Below, one piece after another: positions 7,528-15,367 of a DNA stretch of 64,000 bases. The notes under the pieces are model-generated. The model saw only the letters and a program-made list of their open reading frames with translations, was not told where the DNA came from and searched no databases. Position numbers and translations under genes: made by a program. The stretch's first letter is position 1; the number at the start of each line of letters is the position of its first letter. The stretch comes from Streptomyces profundus (lineage in GTDB: Bacteria; Actinomycetota; Actinomycetes; Streptomycetales; Streptomycetaceae): NCBI RefSeq assembly GCF_020740535.1, contig NZ_CP082362.1, forward strand, positions 2,790,001 through 2,854,000. Reading direction: 5' to 3'.

Positions 7528-10209
7528 ATGTCCCCCACCGCCCCGCCCTCCGCTCCCCCGGGGTCCGTCGCCGAGCTGGTGCGCCGGGCCGCGCGGGCGG
7601 CCGGGCGCCGGGTCCGGATCAGCCGTTGGCTCTATGTCACCCGCCCCGTGACGCCCGAGACGCCCGCGCTCCCCGAGCACGGCTGGAAGCTGCACGTCGC
7701 CGCCCGCCCCAGCACGCTGCGCGAGACGGTCGAGCGCGCCCTGCCGCTGCTGCTGCGCGCCGACTGCGACTTCAAGACCGTGCCGGACGAGGCGGGTCTC
7801 GCCGAGCTGAACTCCCCGTCGAACGACAGCCCCGGCGCCGTGGGGAAGGCGCTGACCGTCTACCCGCCGCAGGAGCCGGCCGCGCTGCGGGCGCTCGCCG
7901 ACGCGCTCGCGGACGCGCTGACGGGGATGACGGGCCCGGTGATCCGCAGCGATCGCCGGGTGCGCGGCGACGCACCGGTCCACTACCGCTATGGCCCGTT
8001 CCGCGCCCGCTACCGTTTCGACGGCGACGGGCAGCCGGAGCTGGTCATGGTCGGGCCCGACGGGCGGTGGCAACGGGGAGCCGCGGGCCCTGAGTTCGAC
8101 GCCCCGCCCTGGGCGAGCGACCCGTTCGCCGAGGAGGCCCGGCCCGCCGCCGTCAACGGGCCGCTGCTCGGCGGCCGTTACGCGGTGACGTCCGGCATCC
8201 GCCGCGCCGCGCGGGGCGACGTCTACCGCGCCGTGGACACGGAGACCGGCCGACTCGTCGTCGTCAAAGAGGCGTTGGCCTGGGTCGGTGAACGGCCCGA
8301 GGGGTATGACGTGCGGGGCCAGCTGCGGAACGAGCGGCGGGTGCTGCACGCCCTCGACGGGCTGCCGGACGTGCCCCGGTTCGTCGACCACTTCCGGCAT
8401 GGCGAGGACGAGTTCCTCGTCGTCGAGGATCTCGGCGGCGAGACGCTGGGCGAAGTGGTGGCGGACGGGGGCCTGTTCGTCGATCCGGCGGACAGCGGGC
8501 CGCCGCTGGCGGCGCGCGCGGACGGGCGCACGCTCACCTGGCTCGCCGGCGCGCTGCTCGCGCTGCTGGACCGGGTGCACGCGGCCGGTGTGGTGGTCCG
8601 CGATCTGGCGCCGAAGAACGTGCTGGTCGGTGCGGACGGGCGGCCCCGGCTGGTCGACTTCGACATCGCGGCGCACGCCGGCGTGCAGTGCCCTGGCCAC
8701 ACTCCGGGGTACGCGCCGCCCGACCAGTGGCGGAACCCGCCGGCCAGCCCCGAGGACGACTACCACGCCCTGGGCGCGACCCTCTTCCACGCCGCGACCG
8801 GCCTCCAGCCGATCGTCCTGGCGGACGGCGAAGGCCCCGACGTGCGGGCGACGTTGGCGTGCCTGGGCGCCGTGCACCCGGCCCTGGCGGACGGTTCCGC
8901 GACCGGCGTCCTGGCCCTGGTGCCCCGGCTGTTGTCGGCCCGTCCCGACGAACGGGCGTCCGCCGCCGCCCAGTTGCGCACGGGTCCGCCACACGTCACC
9001 GGCCCGCCGCACGTCACCGGCCCGCCGCCCGGCGCGGGAGCGCCACCCGCGACCACCGCGACCGACGACGACGCGTCGACGGCCAGGCTCCGCGCCCGGC
9101 TCCGCGCCGGCCTCCGCCGTTTCGCCGACCTGCCGGTGGACCCCGAGGCGGCGCCGGCCGCCCCCGGCGTCTACCGGGGAACGGCCGGCGTGGCGTTGGC
9201 GCTGTGGCGGGAGGCGGACCGGGACGCCCGCCGGAGCGCGCTCGGCCTCGCCCGGCGCGTGGCCCGCCCGGGCCCGGCCGGCGCGCCCCCGCCCGGGCTC
9301 GCGGGTGGCGGCGTCGGCACCGCCGTCGTCCTCGCCACCATCGCCGGCGCGCCAGCGGCCGAAGGCGTGGCCGACGAACTCCTGGACGCCGTCGGCTGGT
9401 TGGCGCCGCCGGACCCGGGCGCGCTGCCGCCGGGCGCCGAGGTGGTCGCCGACCACACGCACGGCCTCGCCGGCATCGGCGCCGGCCATCTGCGGCTCGC
9501 CGAACTCACCGGCGACCCGCGCCATCTGGAGGTGGCGGACGCCTGCCTGCGCCGCCTGCTCACCGGCGACCACGGCCACGCGGAGCCACCGCCCGACGCC
9601 GACCGGCCGGGGAGCGGGGCCAGCGTCGTGCACGGCTTCGCCCACGGCACCGCGGGCCTGCTCGACTTCGCGCTCGCCGCCCGCGCGGCGCTCGGCCGGC
9701 GGCCCCGCCTCGACCTGGCCCTGGACGAGTGGTGGGAGCAACTCGCCGCGCGAACCGTGCGGTCGATCGCCGATACGCGCGGCCCGCTGGTCCGCCCGCT
9801 GGCGGGCTCCTGGTGCCAGGGGCTCGCCGGAATGGGCGGCGCGCTGTCGCGCGCCGGGCGCGCGTTGGACCGGCCGGAGTCAACCGAGCTGGCCCTGGCG
9901 GCCGGCGAGGCGGCGCTCGGCCTGGCCCCCCGGATGGCCTCGGTCGGCCGGTGCTGCGGCCTGGCCGGCCTCGGCACGTTCCTTCTCGACCTGGCCCAGG
10001 ACACCGACCGCCCCGCCCGATGGCGGTCGGCGGCCCGGCACATCGCCGCTCTGCTCCATCCCCGGGCGACCCCGGGAGCCGACCCCAGCTGGGCCCACGG
10101 CGACGCCGGCCTCCTCACCTTCCTCCGCCGCCTCGGTCCGCCGCCCACGGAGCCCGGCCTTCCGGCTTCAGGCCGAATGATGGGGGCGCGCGAGGAGGAA
10201 CCTTCCTAG
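7528..10209 (+). CDS. Lanthionine synthetase, class III/IV architecture, with a CCG-type zinc site
   Basis: An 893-residue three-domain enzyme. Residues 1-200 resemble the phospho-Ser/Thr lyase domain (GWKLHVAARPSTLRETVERA). Residues 210-480 are a Ser/Thr-kinase-like domain with VVRDLAPKN (catalytic Asp about 359) and LVDFDIA (metal Asp about 377). Residues 525-893 are a LanC-like cyclase. The cyclase keeps WCQG (Cys about 763) and CCGLAG (Cys about 809-810), so the zinc ligands appear complete. That points to class IV (LanL) rather than the zinc-less class III, but with Cys-Cys-Gly where Cys-His-Gly is usual. The enzyme should dehydrate Ser/Thr and add Cys thiols to make lanthionine. A TGPPHV repeat sits in the linker at about residues 490-505. 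A candidate substrate lies at 11067. No protease or exporter is visible nearby. Confidence 0.88.
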   Translation: MSPTAPPSAPPGSVAELVRRAARAAGRRVRISRWLYVTRPVTPETPALPEHGWKLHVAARPSTLRETVERALPLLLRADCDFKTVPDEAGLAELNSPSNDSPGAVGKALTVYPPQEPAALRALADALADALTGMTGPVIRSDRRVRGDAPVHYRYGPFRARYRFDGDGQPELVMVGPDGRWQRGAAGPEFDAPPWASDPFAEEARPAAVNGPLLGGRYAVTSGIRRAARGDVYRAVDTETGRLVVVKEALAWVGERPEGYDVRGQLRNERRVLHALDGLPDVPRFVDHFRHGEDEFLVVEDLGGETLGEVVADGGLFVDPADSGPPLAARADGRTLTWLAGALLALLDRVHAAGVVVRDLAPKNVLVGADGRPRLVDFDIAAHAGVQCPGHTPGYAPPDQWRNPPASPEDDYHALGATLFHAATGLQPIVLADGEGPDVRATLACLGAVHPALADGSATGVLALVPRLLSARPDERASAAAQLRTGPPHVTGPPHVTGPPPGAGAPPATTATDDDASTARLRARLRAGLRRFADLPVDPEAAPAAPGVYRGTAGVALALWREADRDARRSALGLARRVARPGPAGAPPPGLAGGGVGTAVVLATIAGAPAAEGVADELLDAVGWLAPPDPGALPPGAEVVADHTHGLAGIGAGHLRLAELTGDPRHLEVADACLRRLLTGDHGHAEPPPDADRPGSGASVVHGFAHGTAGLLDFALAARAALGRRPRLDLALDEWWEQLAARTVRSIADTRGPLVRPLAGSWCQGLAGMGGALSRAGRALDRPESTELALAAGEAALGLAPRMASVGRCCGLAGLGTFLLDLAQDTDRPARWRSAARHIAALLHPRATPGADPSWAHGDAGLLTFLRRLGPPPTEPGLPASGRMMGAREEEPS

Positions 10210-10248
10210 GATGGACGCACAGCGTTCGGCGACACACGGGGGGTAGCT

Positions 10249-10761
10249 GTGGCACCGCGTCAGGTTCAGATGGAAGTCCGCATCGCGAACGGCATGTTCT
10301 GGATCGGCGGCGAGATGTTCCCGGTGCACACCATCGCATCGGTGGTGCAGCGGTTCGCGCCCTCCCGGAAGGGCACGGGCATGGCCGAGTTCCTCACCTA
10401 TCTGCTGGGCGGCGTGCTCGTCAGCGCGGTCGCCGGGGGCGCCGCCGGCCCCTCGGGCGTGGTGCTGGGGGCGCCCCTCGTCGCGTTCGGCTTCTGGCGA
10501 TACCACCAGACCAGCGCGGATCCGGACATGTTCTGCCTCCAGTTGACCACCTGGACCAACCGGAAGTACTTCGTGTGGAGCGCGGACCCGGGCTATATCG
10601 AGTGGCTGGTCCAGGAGATCGCGGCGGCCACGGCCCAGGGCCCCGGCGCCTCGCCGGTGTACCACATCGAGAACTGGGTGCAGGGCAACGTCATCAACCA
10701 GCGGGGCGACGGGAGCGACGGCCCGCCGGCGAACGGGGCTCAGGAGGGCCCCCGGGCCTGA
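10249..10761 (+). CDS. DUF6232-like small membrane-associated protein
   Basis: A 170-residue protein from a GTG preceded by GGGGGG. The N-terminal half resembles DUF6232: a beta-rich start (MEVRIANGMFWIGGEMFPVH), then IASVVQRFAP and a hydrophobic Gly/Ala segment (LTYLLGGVLVSAVAGGAAG). A tail follows with TNRKYFVWSADPGYIEWLV and ENWVQGNVINQRG. The NVINQ region resembles short beta-arch sequences found in many Streptomyces proteins. It starts 40 bp after the lanthionine synthetase and may be co-transcribed. I recognise no enzymatic motif, and its link to lanthipeptide synthesis is only positional. Confidence 0.6.
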   Translation: MAPRQVQMEVRIANGMFWIGGEMFPVHTIASVVQRFAPSRKGTGMAEFLTYLLGGVLVSAVAGGAAGPSGVVLGAPLVAFGFWRYHQTSADPDMFCLQLTTWTNRKYFVWSADPGYIEWLVQEIAAATAQGPGASPVYHIENWVQGNVINQRGDGSDGPPANGAQEGPRA

Positions 10762-11066
10762 CCGCCACCTCGGCGTGGGACAGGCCGCCGCGCCCCACCG
10801 GGTCCGCCCGTCTCGCGGTGGTGGGCCAGCCGCTTGTGGACGTCGTCCACCCGCGCGGCCCATGTCCCGGGCCCTGGTGCGGTCGGAGCAGGTCGTCCAC
10901 GGCGTATCGGGGCCGATGGCGCTCGGCCGTTGCCGCGCGGTGAGCCTTCCGTTCGCTCTCACAAGCGCCGCATCCCTCCTGCGGGTGGTCGGCGCCGGTG
11001 TCGGGCTCGGGCGGGCGCGCCGCGTGGTCTACTTCCGGTCCAGCAGCCTAGTGAACGGAAGTCCCC
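10762..11066. other. Intergenic region before the candidate precursor
   Basis: About 300 bp with no convincing gene. Open frames on the minus strand (for example around 10775-10960) are Arg/Gly/Pro-rich and have no recognisable domain. The last 60 bp hold a possible promoter for the small ORF at 11067, with a CCTAGTG stretch near 11047 and a GGAAG ribosome site at 11057-11061. Confidence 0.4.
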
Positions 11067-11264
11067 ATGCTCGTGCCGAAGTTCCCCATGCCCCAGGTCG
11101 CCGAGGCGTTCGCCGGGTTCGCGCCGAGGGACGCGGGCCCAGCGAAGGGGCAGGGAGCGGCGGGGATCGCGTTCGCCGTGGACGACGCGCGGCACGCCGT
11201 CGCCCGCTGCGGTTCGACCTGTACCTCCAACCGCACCTTCTTCTGCGACGCCTTCACCCGCTGA
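11067..11264 (+). CDS. Candidate lanthipeptide precursor (65 residues), unproven
   Basis: A 65-residue ORF with GGAAG five bases before the ATG. The first 45 residues have no Cys and could be a leader (MLVPKFPMPQVAEAF at the start, FAVDDARHAVA at the end). The last 19 (RCGSTCTSNRTFFCDAFTR) hold three Cys and six Ser/Thr. SNRTFFC fits the Ser-x2-Ser/Thr-x2-5-Cys spacing that yields labionin-type rings in class III products. It lies on the same strand as the lanthionine synthetase, about 0.86 kb after its stop. Weak points are the downstream position, the absence of a recognisable class III leader motif, and overlap of the 3' end with an 18-bp tandem repeat. A start at the second ATG (11088) is possible, since the upstream phrase GAAGT(T)CCCCATG is duplicated. 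It could also be a chance ORF. Confidence 0.4.
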   Translation: MLVPKFPMPQVAEAFAGFAPRDAGPAKGQGAAGIAFAVDDARHAVARCGSTCTSNRTFFCDAFTR

Positions 11265-11325
11265 AAGCCCGTCATCCGCTGAAATCCGGTCATGCGCTGA
11301 GGGACCGTCACCCGCTGAGCGGCCC
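11254..11325. repeat. 18-bp tandem repeat, four copies
   Basis: Units begin at 11254, 11272, 11290 and 11308 with exact 18-bp spacing. Each has TCA, then three variable bases, then GCTGA. The array includes the stop codon of the small ORF at 11067 and ends on the stop codon of the LysR gene. In minus-strand frames it would add a Q-R-(M/V)-T/K hexapeptide repeat. Confidence 0.8.
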
Positions 11326-12204
11326 CGTCGTGTCGCGCAGCGCGCGGATCAGGGCGCGGACGGCCTGGGACGCGGCGAGTTCGGGGGTCGTCACATGGCC
11401 GATGGCCCGGCTGGGGCGGCTCGGGCCGAGGTCGGTGACCTGGACGCCTTCGGGCAGGTCGCGCAGCGAGAGGGCCGGCATGATGGCCATCCCGTCGCCG
11501 TTCCTGACCAGCGTCAACACCCCGCCGTCGTCCTCCGTCTCGACGGTGGGCGCGGGCAGCCAGTCCTGCGTGTCCCACCAGTCCCTGGTGTAGGAGGAGC
11601 AGTTCTCCGCCCAGTCGACCAGCGGCAGCGCGCGCGGGTCGGGATGGCCGGCGGGCGAGACCATGGCGTAGGGCTCCCGCAGCAGGGTGCCGCCGACCAT
11701 GCCGTCGGGAACGGGGGAACGGTCCCCGATGGTGGCGATGGCGATATCGGCGCGGCCGGCCGCGACCTCGCCGGGGGTGCCGGCGCCGATGTCGCGCACC
11801 ACCCGCACCCGTGGCTCGATCTCGCCGTGGCGGGCGGCGAGCAGCCGGAGCGCGGGCGGCAGCAGATGCAGCGCGGCGCTGCGGAACGCGGCGATCCGCA
11901 GCGGGCCCGAGACGGCGCCCGTCTCGGCGCCGCGCGCCTCCCGCGCCAGCACATCGAGCAGGCGCAGCACCCGGCGCGCGTGGGCCACCGCGCGCTCCCC
12001 GGCCGGGGTGGGGCGCGCGCCCCCGCGCCCGCGCTCGAAGAGCACCACGCCGAGCTTCCGTTCGATGCCGCGCATCGCGTGCGAGACGGCGGACTGGGTG
12101 AGCCCCAACTCCCGGGCGGCGGCGGAGAATCCGCGCTCCCGCTCCACGGCGACCAGCACCCGCAGCTCGCCCGGACTCAGATCCCGGTCGGTCACCAGCG
12201 CCAT
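11308..12204 (-). CDS. LysR-family transcriptional regulator
   Basis: A 298-residue protein. The winged helix-turn-helix is at about residues 5-65 (ELRVLVAVERERGFSAAARE and LTQSAVSHAMRGIERKLG) and is followed by a periplasmic-binding-like effector domain (ADIAIATIGDRSPVPDGMVG). The start at 12204 is preferred over the upstream ATG at 12237 because GGAGG lies seven bases before it. It is divergent from the oxidoreductase at 12321, the standard LysR arrangement, with ATGA/TCAT-type inverted repeats in between. It probably activates that gene in response to a small molecule. A four-copy 18-bp repeat abuts its 3' end. Confidence 0.92.
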   Translation of the reverse strand: MALVTDRDLSPGELRVLVAVERERGFSAAARELGLTQSAVSHAMRGIERKLGVVLFERGRGGARPTPAGERAVAHARRVLRLLDVLAREARGAETGAVSGPLRIAAFRSAALHLLPPALRLLAARHGEIEPRVRVVRDIGAGTPGEVAAGRADIAIATIGDRSPVPDGMVGGTLLREPYAMVSPAGHPDPRALPLVDWAENCSSYTRDWWDTQDWLPAPTVETEDDGGVLTLVRNGDGMAIMPALSLRDLPEGVQVTDLGPSRPSRAIGHVTTPELAASQAVRALIRALRDTTGPLSG

Positions 12205-12238
12205 GGCCCCCACCTCCGCCGCCCTCTCACCTCGCACT

Positions 12239-12272
12239 ATGAGCGCGATTCATGACCACATCCGTTCCATGA
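12239..12272. promoter_or_regulatory. Possible LysR binding region between divergent genes
   Basis: Two overlapping inverted repeats are visible: ATGA-N7-TCAT (12239-12253, a T-N11-A type site) and TCATG-N13-CATGA (12250-12272). They lie between the LysR start and the oxidoreductase start, where activation and autoregulation sites are expected. Confidence 0.5.
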
Positions 12273-12320
12273 GCCCAACGGTCTGACGTCGGTTCCTGTT
12301 CCCCGCCTACCGTCCCGGCC

Positions 12321-13385
12321 ATGAACCAGCGCCCCGACACCAGCGCCGACACCCGCACCGACACCGGCACCCGCGCCGGCGCCACCGCCGTCACCGTTCA
12401 GCAGGTGGCCCGCCCCGACGGGTTCCCCACCGCCGACCTCTTCCGTTTCGTCGAGGGCCGGCTGCCGGCGCCGAGCCGGGGAACGGCGCTGGTGGAGAAC
12501 GTCTACTGGTCGGTCGACCCCTACCACCGGGAGATGATGGACGGCGCCTTCGCGCTGAACGCGCCCCTGGAGGGGCGCACCATCGGGCGCGTGATCGAAT
12601 CGCGCGCCCCTGAACTGCCCGAAGGCGCCCTTCTGCTGCACCGGCACGGCTGGCGCACCCACGCCGTGCTGCGCCCGGACGAGGCCCGTCTGCTGCCCAG
12701 CCATGAGGGCGTGCCGCTCTCCGCCCATCTGGGCATCCTCGGCGGCACCGGTCTCACCGCGTATGTCGCCCTCACCCGGATCGCCCAACTCCAGGCGGGC
12801 CAGGACGTGTTCGTCTCGGCCGCCGCCGGCGGCGTCGGCACCGCCACCGCCCGCATCGGCCGGCTGCTCGGCGCCGGCCGGCTGATCGGCAGCGCCGGCT
12901 CGCCGGCCAAGGTCGCCCACCTCACCGAACACGTCGGCTACGACATCGCGTTCGACTACCACGACGGCCCGGTCGTCGACGCGCTGCGCGCCGCGGCGCC
13001 GGACGGCGTCCACCGCACCGTGGACAACGTGGGCGGCGAGCATCTGGAGGCGGCCATCGCCGCCTCCCGCGACCATGCCAGGATCGCGTGGGTCGGCGCG
13101 ATCGCCCAGTACCACGCGGCCGAACCGCCACCGGCGCCGCGCAACCTCTTCGACCTGGTCGGCCGGTCGATCCGCCTTGAGGGCTTCCTGGTCCGCGACT
13201 ACCCGCATCTCCAGCAGGAGCTGTACGACTTCGCCGTCCCGCACATCCAGTCGGGACGACTCCCCCTGGACGCCACCCTCGTCACCGGCTTCGACCAGAT
13301 CGTCAACGCCTTCCTCGGCATGCTGCGCGGCGAGAACCTCGGCAAGATGATCGTCGGCGCCGCACAGCCGACGGCGCTCAGATGA
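12321..13385 (+). CDS. Zinc-independent medium-chain NADP-dependent oxidoreductase
   Basis: A 354-residue member of the MDR superfamily in the leukotriene B4 12-hydroxydehydrogenase / curcumin reductase-like branch. The N-terminal part has ENVYWSVDPYHREMMD and the nucleotide-binding part has GGTGLTAYVALTRI and VSAAAGGVGTATARIGRLLG, then VDNVGGEHLEAAI. No structural-zinc cysteine cluster is present. It should reduce activated double bonds or quinone-like substrates with NADPH. The start follows about 30 residues of Asp/Thr-rich sequence (DTSADTRTDTGTRAG), so a later start is possible. Its last 8 bp overlap the convergent glycosyltransferase gene. Regulation is probably by the divergent LysR protein. 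Confidence 0.9.
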   Translation: MNQRPDTSADTRTDTGTRAGATAVTVQQVARPDGFPTADLFRFVEGRLPAPSRGTALVENVYWSVDPYHREMMDGAFALNAPLEGRTIGRVIESRAPELPEGALLLHRHGWRTHAVLRPDEARLLPSHEGVPLSAHLGILGGTGLTAYVALTRIAQLQAGQDVFVSAAAGGVGTATARIGRLLGAGRLIGSAGSPAKVAHLTEHVGYDIAFDYHDGPVVDALRAAAPDGVHRTVDNVGGEHLEAAIAASRDHARIAWVGAIAQYHAAEPPPAPRNLFDLVGRSIRLEGFLVRDYPHLQQELYDFAVPHIQSGRLPLDATLVTGFDQIVNAFLGMLRGENLGKMIVGAAQPTALR

Positions 13386-14271
13386 CGGGCGGCCGGCCCA
13401 GGCGGGTCATGCGCCACACCGTCGACCACCGCATCGGCCGGCGCGGCGGGCAGGGGGTGCGCAGCCCTTCCACGAACCCGCCGAACCAGGCCCGCAGCCC
13501 CGTCAGCGACCGGGTGCGCGCCAGCGTCATCGCGGCCCAGTTGCCCAGATAGACGGGGACGAGGACGGCGGGCAGGCGCCGCTTGGCGAGCCAGACGCGG
13601 TTGCGGGCGACCATGCGATGGAAGACGGCGTGCCGGGTGGGCGACGTCCACGGATGCTGGAGCACCAACTCCGGTTCGTAGCGCACCCGCCAGCCGGCGT
13701 CCAACGCCCGCCACGCCAGGTCGGTCTCCTCGTGCGCGTAGAAGAAGGCGTCCGGCCAGCCGCCGGTCTGGTCCAGCATCCGCATGGACAGGCCGTGCCC
13801 GCCACCGAGGAACGTGGTCACTGGCCCCCCGCGCATCGCGTCGCCCGCCCGCAGCCGGGGAACGTGCCGGCGTTGGGTGCGGCCCCGCTCGTCGGCGATG
13901 CGGAAGCTGACGATGCCCAGTTGATCGTCTGCCGCGTACAGTTCGGTGAGCCCGGTGAAGACATCGGGGCTGATCAGCAGGCCGTCGTCGTCGAGGTCCA
14001 CCACCACGTCGACGTCCCCGAACTCCCGCAGCCGGGCGAGCGCGACGTTCCGCCCGCCGGAGATGCCCACGTTCTCCGGCAGCTCGACGCCGGTCACCCC
14101 GTCGGGCAGCGGCGGCAGCGGCGCGCCGTTGCCGACGACGACCACCCGCGTGGCGGGCGTCTCCTGCGAGGCGACGGAGGCGAGAAGATCGGCCAACTCG
14201 ACGGGCCGGGTGCCCATGGTCAGGATGGCGACGCCAAGGCGGGGATGACGCACGGGTGAACACTCCGTCAC
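13378..14271 (-). CDS. Family 2 glycosyltransferase
   Basis: A 297-residue GT-A fold protein: the N-terminal strand RLGVAILTMGTRP, the acidic metal-binding stretch DVVVDLDDDGLLI, the acceptor loop FLGGGHGLSMRMLDQTGGWP and the family motif YAHEETDLAWRALDAGW. It should transfer a sugar from a nucleotide sugar to a glycan or small-molecule acceptor at the cytoplasmic membrane face. No membrane helices are obvious. The gene stands alone, and its 3' end overlaps the oxidoreductase by 8 bp. The UDP-sugar dehydrogenase at 16813 could supply a donor, but that link is speculative. Confidence 0.9.
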   Translation of the reverse strand: MTECSPVRHPRLGVAILTMGTRPVELADLLASVASQETPATRVVVVGNGAPLPPLPDGVTGVELPENVGISGGRNVALARLREFGDVDVVVDLDDDGLLISPDVFTGLTELYAADDQLGIVSFRIADERGRTQRRHVPRLRAGDAMRGGPVTTFLGGGHGLSMRMLDQTGGWPDAFFYAHEETDLAWRALDAGWRVRYEPELVLQHPWTSPTRHAVFHRMVARNRVWLAKRRLPAVLVPVYLGNWAAMTLARTRSLTGLRAWFGGFVEGLRTPCPPRRPMRWSTVWRMTRLGRPPVI

Positions 14272-14378
14272 TCGGGGCTGAACACGGGCAGGTGCCCGCG
14301 ACCCTAGGCCCTGTCCCGCCGATCTTGCCGACCGACCCCACCGGCCGGGCCCCGGGCCAGGCCCCTGGAGACCCGGAC

Positions 14379-14432
14379 GCGGACCCGCACGCGGACCCGC
14401 ACGCGCGCCGATTCCGTGAGCCGATTCCGTGA
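14379..14432. repeat. Two short tandem duplications in an intergenic region
   Basis: A 12-bp unit GCGGACCCGCAC occurs twice (14379-14402) and a 13-bp unit GCCGATTCCGTGA occurs twice (14407-14432), between the glycosyltransferase start and the XRE gene end. They look like replication-slippage products. Confidence 0.7.
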
Positions 14433-14465
14433 GCCCGGCCTGCGGCGGGACCCTTCTGGCATGGT

Positions 14466-15251
14466 CTACCGCTGATCGAACCGGCGTCGGGTCTCGTGGT
14501 CGGCCGGCAGGAATGTCTCCAGGTGTAGCCCTTCCAAGGCGACATCGGAGGCGGTGCTGAGGGTGGCGGAGGTGCTGAAGAATCGGAGCGGGTTGCCGTC
14601 GACGTCGATTTCGAGAGTGATCACCGGCCCCGTGAGGGGAGTGGAGACATCGGGTTCGCCGAGGTATCCGGCGATTTCCGTGGCAAGCTCGTGGTGGCGC
14701 TGATCATGGGTGCGCTCGGCACGGTGACTCACCTGCTGCGACAGATGGCTGCCCCACTCCGCGAGATTGCCGATCCGGCGGGCCAGCCCGTCCGGATGGA
14801 GGCAGACCCGGACCACGTTGACCGGCGGCTCCAGCAACTCCGGCGCGCAACCGGTCAGCAGCTGGTCGACGGCGGCGTTGGCGTCGACGATATCCCAGTG
14901 ATCGTCCAACAGCAGCGCGGGATACGGCAGATGGGCGTCGAGGAGCCGGCGCAGACCGTCCATCACCACCGCGATCGACGCGTCGTCCCATCGGCGATCC
15001 TGATAGCGCGGTGCGTAGCCGGCGGCCAACAGGAGTCGGTTGCGATCCCGCAGCGGCACATCCAGGTTGTCGGAGAGATGTATGAGCATCTCCGGCGTCG
15101 GGTGCGCCTTGCCGGTCTCCACCCGGCTGAGGTGCCGGGTGGAGACCCGCGATCTGTTGGACAGCTCCTGCTGGCTGAACCGGCGTCGTTCACGCCAGGT
15201 CCGCAACAGCGCACCGACCGGCAGGGCTTCGACTGCGACGCTCATGCCCAT
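14466..15251 (-). CDS. XRE-family regulator with MmyB-like ligand domain
   Basis: A 261-residue protein. The helix-turn-helix is at about residues 10-65 (LLRTWRERRRFSQQELSNRS and VSTRHLSRVETGKAHPTPEM) and the PAS-like MmyB domain follows (WDIVDANAAVDQLLTG, then FFSTSATLSTASDVALEGLH). Such regulators sense small or fatty-acyl molecules. I place the start at ATG 15251, with ATG 15245 as an alternative. Upstream is TAGGCT as a -10 box, so the mRNA may be leaderless, and this leaves the palindrome at 15278-15298 outside the gene. It is divergent from the NTF2-like gene, its probable target. Confidence 0.88.
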   Translation of the reverse strand: MGMSVAVEALPVGALLRTWRERRRFSQQELSNRSRVSTRHLSRVETGKAHPTPEMLIHLSDNLDVPLRDRNRLLLAAGYAPRYQDRRWDDASIAVVMDGLRRLLDAHLPYPALLLDDHWDIVDANAAVDQLLTGCAPELLEPPVNVVRVCLHPDGLARRIGNLAEWGSHLSQQVSHRAERTHDQRHHELATEIAGYLGEPDVSTPLTGPVITLEIDVDGNPLRFFSTSATLSTASDVALEGLHLETFLPADHETRRRFDQR

Positions 15252-15277
15252 GAGCCTAAGGGTCCGTATCCGGGTGG

Positions 15278-15298
15278 CCATGACCTGTGAGGTCATGG
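15278..15298. promoter_or_regulatory. Palindromic operator between XRE and NTF2-like genes
   Basis: Perfect 9-bp arms CCATGACCT and AGGTCATGG flank a 3-bp spacer GTG. The site lies about 27 bp upstream of the XRE start and 70 bp upstream of the divergent gene, fitting a dimeric repressor site. Confidence 0.7.
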
Positions 15299-15367
15299 AT
15301 CAGCCGACCGGTCCCGGGCCAGGATGCCGGACATCAGCCGATCGAGATGAACGGGAGAGAATTGATC

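Noticed and set aside
7445..7651. Small + strand frame just upstream of the lanthionine synthetase as a precursor
   Set aside because: It overlaps the synthetase start, is Arg/Pro-rich, and lacks a Ser/Thr/Cys core.
10775..10962. Minus-strand frames after the DUF6232-like gene as a small gene
   Set aside because: No ribosome site, no domain and atypical Arg/Gly/Pro composition.
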